Assembly (NCBI GenBank): GCA_029851415.1
Contig: CM056742.1
Span: 111,850,246-111,914,245 of the forward strand
Length of the DNA stretch: 64,000 nucleotides
Reading direction: 5' to 3'
Origin: Eretmocerus hayati
Taxonomy: Eukaryota; Arthropoda; Insecta; Hymenoptera; Aphelinidae
A model generated the notes under the pieces. That model was not told the DNA's origin. It made no database searches and saw only the letters and a list, made by a program, of their open reading frames with translations. Numbering within the stretch: position 1 is the first letter of the stretch; every line of letters begins with the position of its first letter. The position numbers were made by a program, and so were the translations under genes. This document shows, piece after piece, positions 11,727 through 21,986 of the stretch.

Positions 11727-12983
11727 TCAAAGTAGGTGTAGGAGACGTTTATAAAAATCTGACTGGATAGTTTCAATTTCCTCGATATGCTCAAGGCCCC
11801 AAACGCTCATTCCGTAGAGTACCGTGGAAAGTACTGGGGAGTCAAACAGTTTTTTCGCTGCATACCAGCTGGGATGGTTACCAGTGTTGAGGATTTTCCA
11901 CGTGCTTCCGAGGACAATCCTTCCCTTAGAAATAGCGTTGTTGAAAGCAGCGGAGGTTGAACCGGACGAGGTAAAGGTTACACCCAAGTAGGTATAAGAC
12001 TTCACTGATTCGAGAATGACATCGCCGAGTTTCAAGGGTCACTCCCGTTTAGACTTGCCACCTTTCTTAAACTTCATCACCACTGTCTTCCGAGCGTTAG
12101 GCGAGAGTTTTTTCAAACCGCAGTATTTGGACAGGCTGTCGAGTTTGTTCTGTGGATCAACGACATCTCTGGCTAGTATCACTAGATCGTCGGCGAAGAA
12201 GAAGATGTCGATATCCTTGTCGACGTTAAAATGACCTTCTTTATGAAGAAATCAACAAAATCATACACAAGTGAATCAAATAGGAGTGGGCTAGGAATGT
12301 CCTCCTGTAGCACGCCCTTGGTGGTAATTGATCTTGTTGTTTGGTCTCCATTTAACTGGATTTTGGTACTTGCTTTCTGATACATATTTGGCAAAGTGCT
12401 AAGCCATTTTGCGACTAACGCCAGCCTTGAGCAAGGTTTCCCATAAGGTTCGATGATCGACCGAATCGAATGCTCGTTTGAAGTCTACAAAAGCGACGTA
12501 TAATCCACCTCTGGGCTTGGAAAGTTCGATACCTATCCTGGCTTGAAGAGTGAAAATATTGTCATCACAGGAGCGGTTGCGTCTGGAACCGGACTGACAC
12601 TCAGGCAGAATTCGGGACTTTTCACACCAGACTGTCAGGCGAACAGCAAGGAGCGAAGTAAAGATTCTTGCAATAGAGTTCGACTGGGCGACACCACGGT
12701 AGTTGATGGGGTCAAGCCGATCCTCTTTTTTAAATATCAACGATATTACTGATTGGCACCAGTTTATCGGTAGAGTAGCAGAGTTGTACACCTTGTTAAA
12801 CAGCACGGCTAAGTGATGGCACCACACCATTGGCAGCCTTCCCAAGAACTCGTTGGGGGTGCCGTTGGGTCCAGGGGATTTTTTCCTTTCTAAGTTGTCC
12901 AGAACGGTTCTGATTTCGTCTTCTGTAAATGGATCGTCAAGGAGAGGGTCAGTCGTATCACTATCAATGATCATTGGAGGCAA
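11727..12983 (-). pseudogene. LINE 1 reverse transcriptase
   Basis: Several frames add up to a reverse transcriptase: KKSPGPNGTPNEFL near 12870, INYRGVAQSNSIARIF near 12690, catalytic motif A in AFVDFKRAFDSVDH near 12460, motif B decayed to EDIPSPLLF (usually GDPLSP), catalytic FADD near 12195, and YTYLGVTFTSSG in the thumb. All key blocks can be seen but in different frames, so the gene is dead. Confidence 0.85.
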
Positions 12984-13125
12984 TCTAGGGGGTACATTTC
13001 AGTCATGGAGTTTTCTGATACGTCGCATGAGATAGGACATCTTGGGTAGCTTTTCCTGTTCATTTTCTCAACAGCTGTCCAGAACTCTCCGGGATATCTA
13101 GCATTCGATATCATCGATTGAATTG

Positions 13126-14337
13126 TTATTGTGAATTCTTTTTTCTTAGACTTGTAGAGCTCCATGTAGTTCTTTTCTTTGCTGTTGCATATTCTAACTT
13201 GCGATTTGGGTCAGCACTCTTGCGTTGTTGATAGAAAATATCCTTTTGGTGATGGTTGGCATATCTGCATTCTTTATCACACCATGGTTTGTCTTTGTTA
13301 GTGGAAGTATTGTTGCACCTTACTCGATGCGTGTATAGGATATTGAATTCCTCTGATGTCTCAGTGATGGCTTTTGTTAGTATATTACTCATTTCTTCAA
13401 TTTCGATATCCTCGGCTACGCCGTGGAATTTGTCTAGCAACGCAGTGGTATCTTCAACCACTTTAGACTGGTCCCATCTGAATTTTCTCTTCGTGCACAT
13501 GTTGGACATGACAGGGACCATCCTACTTGCGAATTTCGTAGATACCAAAGCGCATAACGGCAAGTGGTCTGAGGTTCCAATGCTGAGAATTTCGAAATCT
13601 TGAAGGTACGTGAGCCCGTGTGAATTAGTCCAAATGAAGTCAATACGGCTAGATCCTCTTTCGCTGATGAAAGTATGGCTCCCTTCTGTATCTGAGATGC
13701 TCCTGCCGTTCAATAGGATTAGTCCAAGCGTTTCAATTTCTTTGACCAGAGTCTTCCTTTGGCGGTTAGTTGTCAGATCTGCTGATCTGCGAGAGGAGAA
13801 AAATTTTGTGTATTCTGTTAAGACTGCAGATGCTTGGTTTGCGTTTCCTACTCTCGCATTGAAGTCCCATCCAAGAATGAGTGTGCCTTCAAAATCCTCG
13901 AGTTCAGACTTTAAGAAGGATACTAAGGAGTCGAGACACTTATACAATACTTCCGTTCGCAAGTACACGTTGACGATGAGAATATACTGGTTGTCAAAAT
14001 TTCCAGAAAGAACCATGAAGGAGTTGTCTAGCTTACGGACGGTGCATCCACTAAATTTTGTTAAATCTACTAGCATAGCCAAACCCCCTCAAGCCCTGCC
14101 CATTGTCTTACATTTTATTGCGGAAATATCATATGTATCAAACTTCGAGAAGACCTGGGTTAGATTATGCATTCCTGTCGCCAGCCAGGTTCCTAGAACA
14201 CAGCTAGCAATACAGTTAGAGAATGATTCGTGCTGATCGTTGGAGGAAAGAGAAAACAAATTATCAAGCCCGTGTACGTTCCTAAAAAAGAAATTACAGC
14301 TAAGGTTTGGCTTGGGCACATCTTGTACAGGTATCAT
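13126..14337 (-). pseudogene. LINE 1 AP-like endonuclease
   Basis: The 318-residue frame at 13126-14082, with an upstream continuation at 14089-14337, is an APE-type endonuclease, the enzyme that nicks the target for reverse transcription. Visible motifs are GWDFNARVG near 13865, HTFISERGSSRIDFIWTN near 13650 and GTSDHLPL near 13560, the catalytic Asn/Asp and SDH blocks of the family. A frameshift separates the N-terminal part. Confidence 0.85.
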
Positions 14338-14524
14338 CTCACTATTGTTACAGTGGTAATCTTCGATGAAAGAGGGGTTGGGTAAAGAAGTCGAAAATTG
14401 AAACGATACATCAAAAGGATCAGGGACTCCAGTTCACGACGTTGGCGACGGTGAGACAGGATCGTTGTTGAATGGGTCTGTCCGGTCGGACAGGGACTGC
14501 ATGTCGATTGAAGGGGGCTGTATA

Positions 14525-14861
14525 TCAAGTCAAGCGGGGGTCATCGAGTGATCTTTCGGTGGCCTGTCCTGTGACCTCGTTGGAGGCGATGGTGCTCTTC
14601 CTTTTTTGCGTGTCAAGTTGTTGTTCTTGTCCAAGTGCCTTACTTCCCCGTCGATCGTCAGCTTGCGATTTTCCAGCTGTCACTTCCCTGACCTCGCTCC
14701 TGAGCTCGTCAGCCATCTGATTTAATTTTACTTGTCCATCCCGTTTCGTTATCAATGTACAGCCTCGGTAGCGACATCAAGCGTATCTTTTAGGAATGCT
14801 GGAAGGAGTTCGTTCCGGTCGCCTTCAGGAAGCCGGAGACCTCTTATTACAGTGTTATTAT
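14525..14861 (-). pseudogene. LINE 1 ORF1, downstream part
   Basis: Directly after the inserted element the minus strand reads NNNTVIRGLRLPEGD, the typical block that follows the coiled coil in LINE ORF1 proteins. It meets a stop near 14754, and a frameshifted, charged continuation runs to 14525. Joined to 16297, with one copy of the AGA duplication removed, the frame runs through LEK into NNNTVIRGL without a break. Confidence 0.75.
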
Positions 14862-14864
14862 TCT

Positions 14865-16293
14865 CACGGTTGGCCTGAACTGACTTCAACCCAAAGATGC
14901 TTGCCCCTCAGAATCGATTTTTCTCACTTCAAGTACATGATAAATAGAAGTTTTTCCCGCAAGAATGAAAATCTTTCGTCGAGCCGTTTTTAAAAAATGT
15001 GAAATTCATGGTTTTTTATTGGAATTTCCATAGTGATCTATCCATGCACGATTAAAATGCAGAATTTGTTCCTTCGCCAGAGTAACATCTAATGATTGGC
15101 GTAGTCAATTTTATTCTCATGCATATGATGAAATATTTTGAAGCAGAATCTCTGGATTGGGCAAACGCTTGTCGCGTTCAACGTGAGATAACTCGAGGTT
15201 ATCCCGCTTTCAAAGGAAATTCTTGCAAGAAATTGCTGGAAAATGTTGATCTACTTCAGACTCCGAATCATCACCGCATCAAGAAATTTGCTCAATCATT
15301 CAAAGATTTCAGGGAAGTAGTGAGTTTTTGTTTCGGGAATGAACTGGAAACAAGTTATAGATCGTGTGTAGGAACCTTTTGAAGAAGTTATTTAGTGTTG
15401 GAGATTCCAGTTTCCCCGAAAGTCCACGCGGTATTCTTTCACCTTGAATAGGTTTGTGAGATGAAGAGGATGGGCCTCGGATTCTATAGTGAGCAATTCA
15501 TGGAATGAACAAATTTTGACTCCAACTCAACATGAAAAAATTGCATGAAGCAAAAATCCTCAATATAACGAGAAACTTGTTACAGCTTCGTGTGTGTACA
15601 ACAGTATGCACAATCAAATTGTAATTTATTATTCATAAAATTGTTCCACTTTGAAGTGTGTTTTTTCTTATGAACTTCAGAGCATTGATTATTGTTGATC
15701 TATACTTTCTGGATAATAATGATACACGCAAATATGTATCAAAGGTCGATTTCGAAGCTCATCCGTGATTATTCTGAAAATAATGTTAAAATCAAGATTC
15801 AAAATATTTCAATTTGACTTCTTTCGATTGTAGCTCCGTCGGATAATCTCATTCTTGCGGGAAACAACTACCATTTATCACGTACTTGAAGGCAAAAGGA
15901 GAAATCTGAGTAACAAGGACCTTTAGGCTGAAGTCAGTTTAGGCCGACCGTGCGACATCATTGCTTGTCTCTCGACATCGTCGGATTATGGATATTCGCC
16001 TGTACTATGAAATCGTTTCTAAAAACTATCCTTTTGATGGATTTTAACGTATTTCGATGTAATTGAAAATAAATTTCAGGGAAGTCGGCCGACAACTGCA
16101 TTTTAATCGCGCATGGATAGATTAGTATGGAAATTCCTATAAGAAACCATAAATTTCACTTTTTTAAAAAAACGGCTCGACGAAAGATTTTCTTTTTGCG
16201 GGAAAAACTTCCATTTATCATGTACTTGAAGTGAGAATGATCAATTCTGAGGGGCAAGCATCTTTGGGTTAAAGTCAGTTCAGGCCAACCGTG
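14865..16293. mobile_element. 1.43-kb CAC-ended DNA element inside LINE 1 ORF1
   Basis: Terminal inverted repeats of about 200 bp (14865-15065 and 16095-16293) begin CACGGTTGGCCTGAACTGAC. TCT flanks both sides (14862-14864 and 16294-16296). Ends starting CAC with a 3-bp duplication fit the CMC (CACTA/Mirage/Chapaev) group; this is tentative. A partial third copy of the end lies at about 15835-15957, directed as the right end, hinting at a rearranged or self-nested copy. A relative lies at 59314-60477. Confidence 0.75.
15092..15382 (+). CDS. unrecognised 97-codon frame in the CAC-ended element
   Basis: I do not recognise this frame. It lies between the inverted ends, so it may be a leftover of the element's own transposase. 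It contains ESLDWANACRVQRE and FKDFREVVSFCFG, with ordinary amino-acid composition, and looks more like coding sequence than most small frames here. No catalytic DDE signature can be identified in a piece this short. Confidence 0.35.
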   Translation: MIGVVNFILMHMMKYFEAESLDWANACRVQREITRGYPAFKGNSCKKLLENVDLLQTPNHHRIKKFAQSFKDFREVVSFCFGNELETSYRSCVGTF

Positions 16294-16296
16294 TCT

Positions 16297-16885
16297 TCTC
16301 CAAGCGAATACGAGTTTCTTCTCTCCGTTCTAAAAAGTCTATCCCCTTCATGATCTCGTTCTTCTCGGCACTCCAATGCTCAGATTCAGCTTCGATCTTT
16401 TCAACAATAGTCGTTCTAATACTCGTTTGCAAGTCGTTAAATCGCGCTATAAGATCACGTATCTCATATATGAGACCAAATAATCAACTCATATAAACAT
16501 CAAGGACGAAGAATCTACAAAATTACTCACGATATCACGTATCTCACTCGTTTGATCTTCTAATTTCCTCAGAATAATATCTAACTTCTCATCGATCGAG
16601 GGGCCTTTGCTAGAGACCGCGTTGCCTTTGTTGAGATAGTTTATCATAGTGGTATTATTCTGTTTATTGTTGTTGTGGGGGTCCTTGTTCTGCTCTTGAC
16701 TTTGCGGAAAAGTACGGCCTCCACGTGTTCGGTAACTTGATCTCATCTTGATCGATAATGCAGACCGAGAAGTTCAGTTGCGATGGTTCGCGTAAGATGT
16801 CGCACACGTCGTGGCTGGGCTCCGCTCGCGCGGCGAATGCCGGGTTACCCTCAAAATATCTAGATTGTTTCTGATGATTTTCCAA
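16297..16885 (-). pseudogene. LINE 1 ORF1, upstream part
   Basis: Minus-strand frames include a Gln/Asn-rich N-terminus, then GPSIDEKLDIILRKLEDQT, very like TDEKLQLILEKLSEQT in LINE 2 ORF1, and a charged, heptad-rich coiled coil ending in LEK at the insertion site. ORF1 proteins of this kind bind the element's RNA. Frameshifts break it near 16490 and 16660. Confidence 0.75.
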
Positions 16886-16954
16886 TAAAATTATGACGCA
16901 AGTGCTGGGTGTTTACTATTCAGCACAATCGGGTGATTACCACATCTCGTTTAA

Positions 16955-17335
16955 GGCGATGCGGTCAACGTGTACGCTGAAAGTTATTCGCACATTTATC
17001 CGATTCTCTTGCGAATTGGGCGAAATGACGAGAAGACGAATGTTTAATATCATCTAACTTGAATTTGTCTTCTCGTCGTTTAGCTCAAATCTCAAAAGAA
17101 TCGGATAAAAGTGAGAATCACAAAGTAACTATATTATAGGTTAGGATGTGCCTGCGCTCAAAATATTCGCACTTTTCTCCAGTTCTCTTGCAATTTAAGG
17201 CAAACGACGAGAAGGCGAATTCAAGTTGGATGATAATAAGTATTCGTCTTCTCCTCGTTTAGTCCAAATTGCAAATGTATCGGACAAAAGTGCGAATATC
17301 TCTCAGCGTGCACGATGCACGCTGACCGCATCGCC
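16955..17335. mobile_element. TTAA MITE, copy 1
   Basis: The ends GGCGATGCGGTCA are inverted and flanked by TTAA on both sides (16951-16954 and 17336-17339). It has no coding capacity. Inside are two inverted-repeat blocks carrying CGATTCTCTTGCG/CAAAAGAATCGG-like pairs and GACGAGAAGACGAAT motifs. A second copy is at 43466-43825. TTAA duplication fits piggyBac or Kolobok mobilisation. Confidence 0.9.
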
Positions 17336-17339
17336 TTAA

Positions 17340-17459
17340 AACACTAACGACGACGATAGCACAGTAGCTTGTGACTACTCCAATGGGGACGTATTCACGA
17401 TCACACTGCGGTGCGTCCGCCCAGCTCCGCGCCCCTCGAGCATCCAACGTGGGCCTATA
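17340..17459. other. possible remainder of LINE 1 5' UTR
   Basis: Relatively GC-rich sequence on the far side of the TTAA MITE. If the MITE landed in the LINE 1 5' UTR this would be its outer part. No direct proof is visible. Confidence 0.25.
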
Positions 17460-17605
17460 TGGACAATGCTAATTTCCATAGCTGTATCTCGGCATAGGAA
17501 GCCCATTGGACAAAACCCTCCTGGGTACCTCCATTTCTCACCAAAACAAGAAGATTCTCAGAATTTCGTCTAGATCCAGGTCCCACAAGATTGGTGTTCC
17601 CCTTG
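17460..17605 (-). repeat. retroelement 3'-end fragment, inverted copy
   Basis: Reverse complement of much of 9627-9770 with scattered differences; the shared core is CCAAAACAAGAAGATTCTCA. No terminal ATTAG tail is seen here. Confidence 0.5.
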
Positions 17606-17770
17606 TCAGCCTCTCACGAAGCTAGTCTGCCATCTATTGCGACACTCGACAACTACTCATTCTTCGCATTGATTAATCCACAACTCATTTCATTTATTTA
17701 CAAATGCACCAACTCGCCAATAGTGATGCAATACCCACACCCAGCACCAGTTGTCACCTGGGAATTTATA

Positions 17771-17988
17771 GAAAGTCGATAGACTCATGAAAAAGTAAGC
17801 GATCGATTTTACATGGAAACCGCGAAGATTCGAACCCAAGACCTTCTTCACAGAAACCAAGTGTCCTAACCACAGGACCACGACCGCCTCTTCTTCCGTT
17901 GTCTCATCGACTCTCACCTCCGGAGACAGGATCCGAAGATGCCCGCGTTGCACTTATTCGAGGTTCAGCGCGTAGTGACGTACGTCAC
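17771..17988 (-). mobile_element. tRNA-derived SINE, copy 2
   Basis: Same length and orientation as the copy at 9258-9475, with box A at 17864-17880 and box B near 17824-17835 on the minus strand. It ends at the same GTGACGTACGTCAC palindrome (17975-17988). A few base differences in the tRNA-like part indicate a moderate age. Confidence 0.85.
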
Positions 17989-18276
17989 AATAGTATTGAT
18001 TGAAGATAAGTAATTTTGTTCAATTTATGGGTCTTTTCCTTTCAAGTAGAACTAACAGACATTTGATTCTCGGACAAGAAGTAATTGGTTAGAGTACATA
18101 CTTTCTCGAACATCCAGGTGGAGAAACACATTTTTGAATTGATGTTATATTGCAATGATATTCCGGCTGGCTCACTGAAGCATAAGCTGATTTTGCTTCC
18201 ACTAGAGCTAGTGATCAATTATTGGCCGATTGCTTTGAAGTACTCTAAAATCAAAGTAATAGACTAAACTAAGTAT

Positions 18277-18896
18277 TTAGCCCGGGAGCTGATGAGCTTT
18301 TGGTGTTACACTTTCGAAAGGGGAGACGATAGCTTGAATTGTTGTCGTATATCCACTGGTGAAAATACGATCTTCAGCACCTCGAGAGCTGGGGCGAAAT
18401 ATTCTATATCGATTTTCCGAATGACCATTCTTCAGGGTGCATGTGTCACATTTTCTGAAGGCTGGAACAATCAGGAATAATAGATTGGAGTTCCAAATGG
18501 CCATAAATCACCTTCAGCAGACTCTTGAGGGCTGAGACCTTCAGCGGGAGGGTTGGAAATTCGAAAATTTATTGCTGACGTGTCATATCTTCCAAAATCT
18601 AGGAATTTTTGAGTGGTAGATTGTTGATTTTCCTGCAAGGAAATTACTCTCAGCAAAGTCGTCGCGGGGGCGTTTTTCAAGCTGACTGTAAATAAAGGGA
18701 AGCTACACCTTAAATCTAACGTCTGTCCTGAAGAATCATGGAGGGCTAGAGATCTAGATCCATACGTAATTTTTCGAGGTAGAAACGATGGCGTAGTCGG
18801 TTCTTCGAAAAGAAGTTTCTCGACCATATTTGTTTTCTGGTTCGCACTCCCCTCCGTTGGGTCGCGAAACCCATACGAAATTCTGTTCAAAACCAT
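18277..18896 (-). CDS. unrecognised minus-strand frame
   Basis: A 141-codon frame (18471-18896), with a second overlapping frame down to 18277. I do not recognise it. Composition is protein-like (LDLRCSFPLFTVSLKNAP, ATTLLRVISLQENQQ) and could be a remnant of an unlisted mobile element or virus-derived gene. No signal peptide or membrane segment is clear. It lies between SINE 2 and the repeats at 19.2 kb. Confidence 0.3.
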
Positions 18897-19215
18897 AAAA
18901 AGCCCCTAAAGGATTTACGGACCGATGCATCAGATTCTGTGAGATTTGATAGATTTTTTTGATCGTCTGTGCGCAAATGAGTCATTTACACATTGTTTGT
19001 GACTTTTCATTTGCTCAAAGAAGATCAAAAAATATTGTACCATACTCGGGCGCAACGGTTTTTGCTTTCTCGTGACTATTTAAACTCGCTTGAAGTGCGG
19101 AAACCATTGTTTGCAGCCTTGTATCATAATATCCCATTTCGGGTCAAGAACCTGAATTTTCTCGCTAAAGTACCTCAGAACTCTGGAAGTATCGATGATA
19201 TCGAAATAGTACATT

Positions 19216-19455
19216 GAGTAACAAGGGCGCAAAGTATTTTTACGCACAGGTTCCCGAAATCAGTGCTTAAAAGTGAATTTTGCGCACAGTTGTAACTTCT
19301 GCGACGTGAGCAAAGTGTTTTGCGCTGTGCGCAAAATATCTCATTTTCCGCCCGGCAAAACGTGCGCGGAGTTACAACTGTGCGCAAAGTTTCACTTTTA
19401 TGCACGAGAATTTTGGGAACCAGAGCAGCAAAGTCGCGCCCATGTTGCTTACTAT
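19216..19455. repeat. inverted repeat with GCGCA motifs
   Basis: Arms 19216-19306 and 19370-19455 match inverted, with shared blocks AACAAGGGCGC, GGTTCCCGAAAT-like, AAAAGTGAA and TTTGCGCACAGTTGTAACT. The spacer of about 60 bp is also rich in GCGCAAA. A weak relative is near 29440-29590. It is probably a small foldback element. Confidence 0.65.
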
Positions 19456-19689
19456 ACTTTTCGATACACTGAGCGTCAAAGTGCACTTTCTCAGAGTTTG
19501 TCGACGTTTACTCACAGTTGATCGAAATAGTACATTTCGATACAAGGGCGTAAAACGTTTTATTCGCGTCCGAGTGATGGGTTTCCGGCTCGAGCCGCAG
19601 GCGAGGGTCGGAATCATCACGAGGATGCGAATAATAGGTTTTACGGCCAAGGTTTTAGGCTCAAAATTGGCTGCTTCGATTATTTAGTA

Positions 19690-20178
19690 ATAAACAAAAG
19701 ATAATTTCCTGGAACATTCTAGAAACACGTGGTTTCCTATCTTTTTGTAATTACTATTTAATCACAGTATATACTTTAAATTTTTCTTCATAATCGAGCT
19801 TCTAGGCGATTCATTGATCCTTTAAACAACTTATTCTACTCGAAAAGTTATTTTACAACTCTTTATTTACATATTTACAACGAGACCGAATTCTCGGAAA
19901 TAAAGGAACAGGAAATCCTTTCAAAATCGGTCTTATGTGTCCAAAAAACAGAATTTAGTTGGAACTCTCAAGCTAGAAAATTTTATAGGCAAATCAAGTT
20001 TGCAAAATAAAATAGGACTCTGAAATAGATTTTTCATGGGATAAAAATATTTTCACTTGATAGTTCTCAAAACAAGCTGATTAATGGGAAAAAGAAGTTT
20101 TAAATTTGGTGATGATTTATATAAAAAATTCCTCATGGAAACCTATAGAATTTTCGGTATTTCCATGTATTAGTACGT
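19690..20178. other. no gene recognised
   Basis: AT-rich sequence with no motif seen before palindrome C. Confidence 0.35.
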
Positions 20179-20182
20179 ACAT

Positions 20183-21549
20183 GAGTAATTCCGCGCGAAA
20201 GCGGACCACGAATTGCAGACATATCTCAGATTGTTTTTCCACTATTCTTAATCGATTCGAAGGTCCAAAAAATGAACTTTTCACCCTCTATGGGGTCCAA
20301 AAAAAATTTTTTGTTTCCGTGGGGAATATCTTTGTGATAGTGTTTTTAGGAAAAAATACCAATCTTTTTTCAGTAAAATGGGTGCAGTTCCGACTAGAGG
20401 TAAGATACGACCACGCAAATAGTGGCATTCGGAAGGTCTTTCAAAAATCTATCGAAATATGTTTCGAAAAAATTTTTTTGAGGCTACGGACGCCCCCTAT
20501 GAGCAAAAAGGTGAAAAACAGAAAAAATTCATTTCCTCGAAAACCTAATTTTTTAAAAATCTGGAAATCCATATTTCGATGTAAAATTGCGTCTTTTTCC
20601 AGAAAAAAGTGGTCCCGATCTGTGTTTTTGGGTTCTACGCTGTTTTTTTTACGTTTTATCAATATTCTCAGCCTTTTTGGTTGAGAAATGAATTTTTCTG
20701 CGCATGCGCAGGAATTTAGACTGCTGAAACCAATTCCATTGAAAAGCCAAGGAATTTTCCTTCAAAATGACTATACTTGGCGAAGTCGATTCGATGTACT
20801 GGGACCAAAGTTAGAAGGTCTAAAAAATGATAACACTTCTACTCGAGTCACGATAGTAATGGGAAATTCGTGCAAGATCTGCATTTACCCCTCTCGAGGA
20901 TGCTTCATCATTAATGTGATGTAACTTTGGGCCAAGTAGATAACATTGACTTCGCCAAGTAGTCATTTTGAAGGAAATTTCCTTGGCTTTTCAATGGAAT
21001 TGGTTTCAGCGGTCTAAATTCCTGCGCATGCGCAGAAAAATTCATTTCTCAACCAAAAAGGCTGAGAATATTGATAAAACGTAAAAAAAACAGCGTAGAA
21101 CCCAAAAACCCAGATCGGGACCACTTTGTTCTGGAAAAACACGCAATTTTCATCGAAATATGGATTTCCAGATTTTTAAAAAATTAGGTTTTTGAGGAAA
21201 TGAATTTTTTCTGTTTTCCACCTTTTCGCTCCTAGGGGGCGTCCGTAGCTTCAAAAAAATTTTTTCGAAACATATTTCGATAGATTTTTGAAAGACCTTT
21301 CGAATGCCACTATTTGCGTGGACGTATCTCACCTCAAGTCGGAACTACACCCATTTTACTGAAAAAAGATTGGTATTTTTCCCTAAAAACACTATCACAA
21401 AGATATTCCCCACGGAAACAAAAAATTTTTTTTGGACCCCATAGAGAGTGAAAAGTTCATTTTTTGGACCATAGAATCGATTAGAAGTGTCGGAAAAAGA
21501 ATTTGAAACATGTTTGCAATTCGTGGTCCGCTTTCGCGCGGAATTACTC
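20183..21549. mobile_element. 1.37-kb foldback palindrome C
   Basis: Arms of about 620 bp (20183-20800 and 20930-21549) surround a spacer of about 130 bp. Ends are GAGTAATTCCGCGCG inverted. The flanks are ACAT (20179-20182) and ATAT (21550-21553), a near match. Each arm contains a perfect TGCGCATGCGCA (20699-20710 and 21023-21034). Frames such as 20106-20684 are mirrored in the other arm and are not taken as genes. Ends resemble D and E. Confidence 0.85.
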
Positions 21550-21982
21550 ATATGTATTTACGTACGATTATGTGAGTTTACCCATTGAACTGCACGCCCT
21601 CGGCCAGGGAGGGGAGAAGTTTCCTGCCGTACCGGCTCGAGATAGGCGCGACAGTTCGAATGTTTCTCACAGACCGAATCAGTATTATATCGGGTATTCT
21701 TCAAAATTAAAAATTCAAAATTTTGAGGTTATGGCACTCACAATGGAAACAATTTTTGGGGATTTTTTTCCGATTGTACTCTACCTATCTCGGTTTGCTC
21801 GAATTTGCCAAACCTTTTTTTCAAAAAAAAAGAAAGATGCCTATTGAGAGGTATTTGAAGTATAACTCTATCCGCACGATTTCAACTTTGCACACTATTT
21901 TATTTTTTTATTTATTCAAAATAATTGCATGTGGGCGTGCCCATTACAATCGGGTGAGATAGTTCTCACCACTATCATCTAC
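21550..21982. other. spacer between palindromes C and D
   Basis: No gene or repeat recognised. Confidence 0.35.
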
Positions 21983-21986
21983 ATAT

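Larger units (their letters stand above)
10776..16950 (-). mobile_element. LINE 1: APE-type non-LTR retrotransposon
   Basis: The minus strand reads, in order, ORF1 with a coiled coil, AP-type endonuclease, reverse transcriptase and a C-terminal zinc knuckle, as in Jockey/CR1-group LINEs. The order is complete but several frameshifts and stops break it. ORF1 is also split by an inserted DNA element (14865-16293). The sequence is related to LINE 2 at 24.6-29.2 kb. A run of 10 C lies in the 3' UTR near 10900. The 3' end abuts the hAT duplication at 10775; the 5' end is near the TTAA MITE at 16951. Confidence 0.85.
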
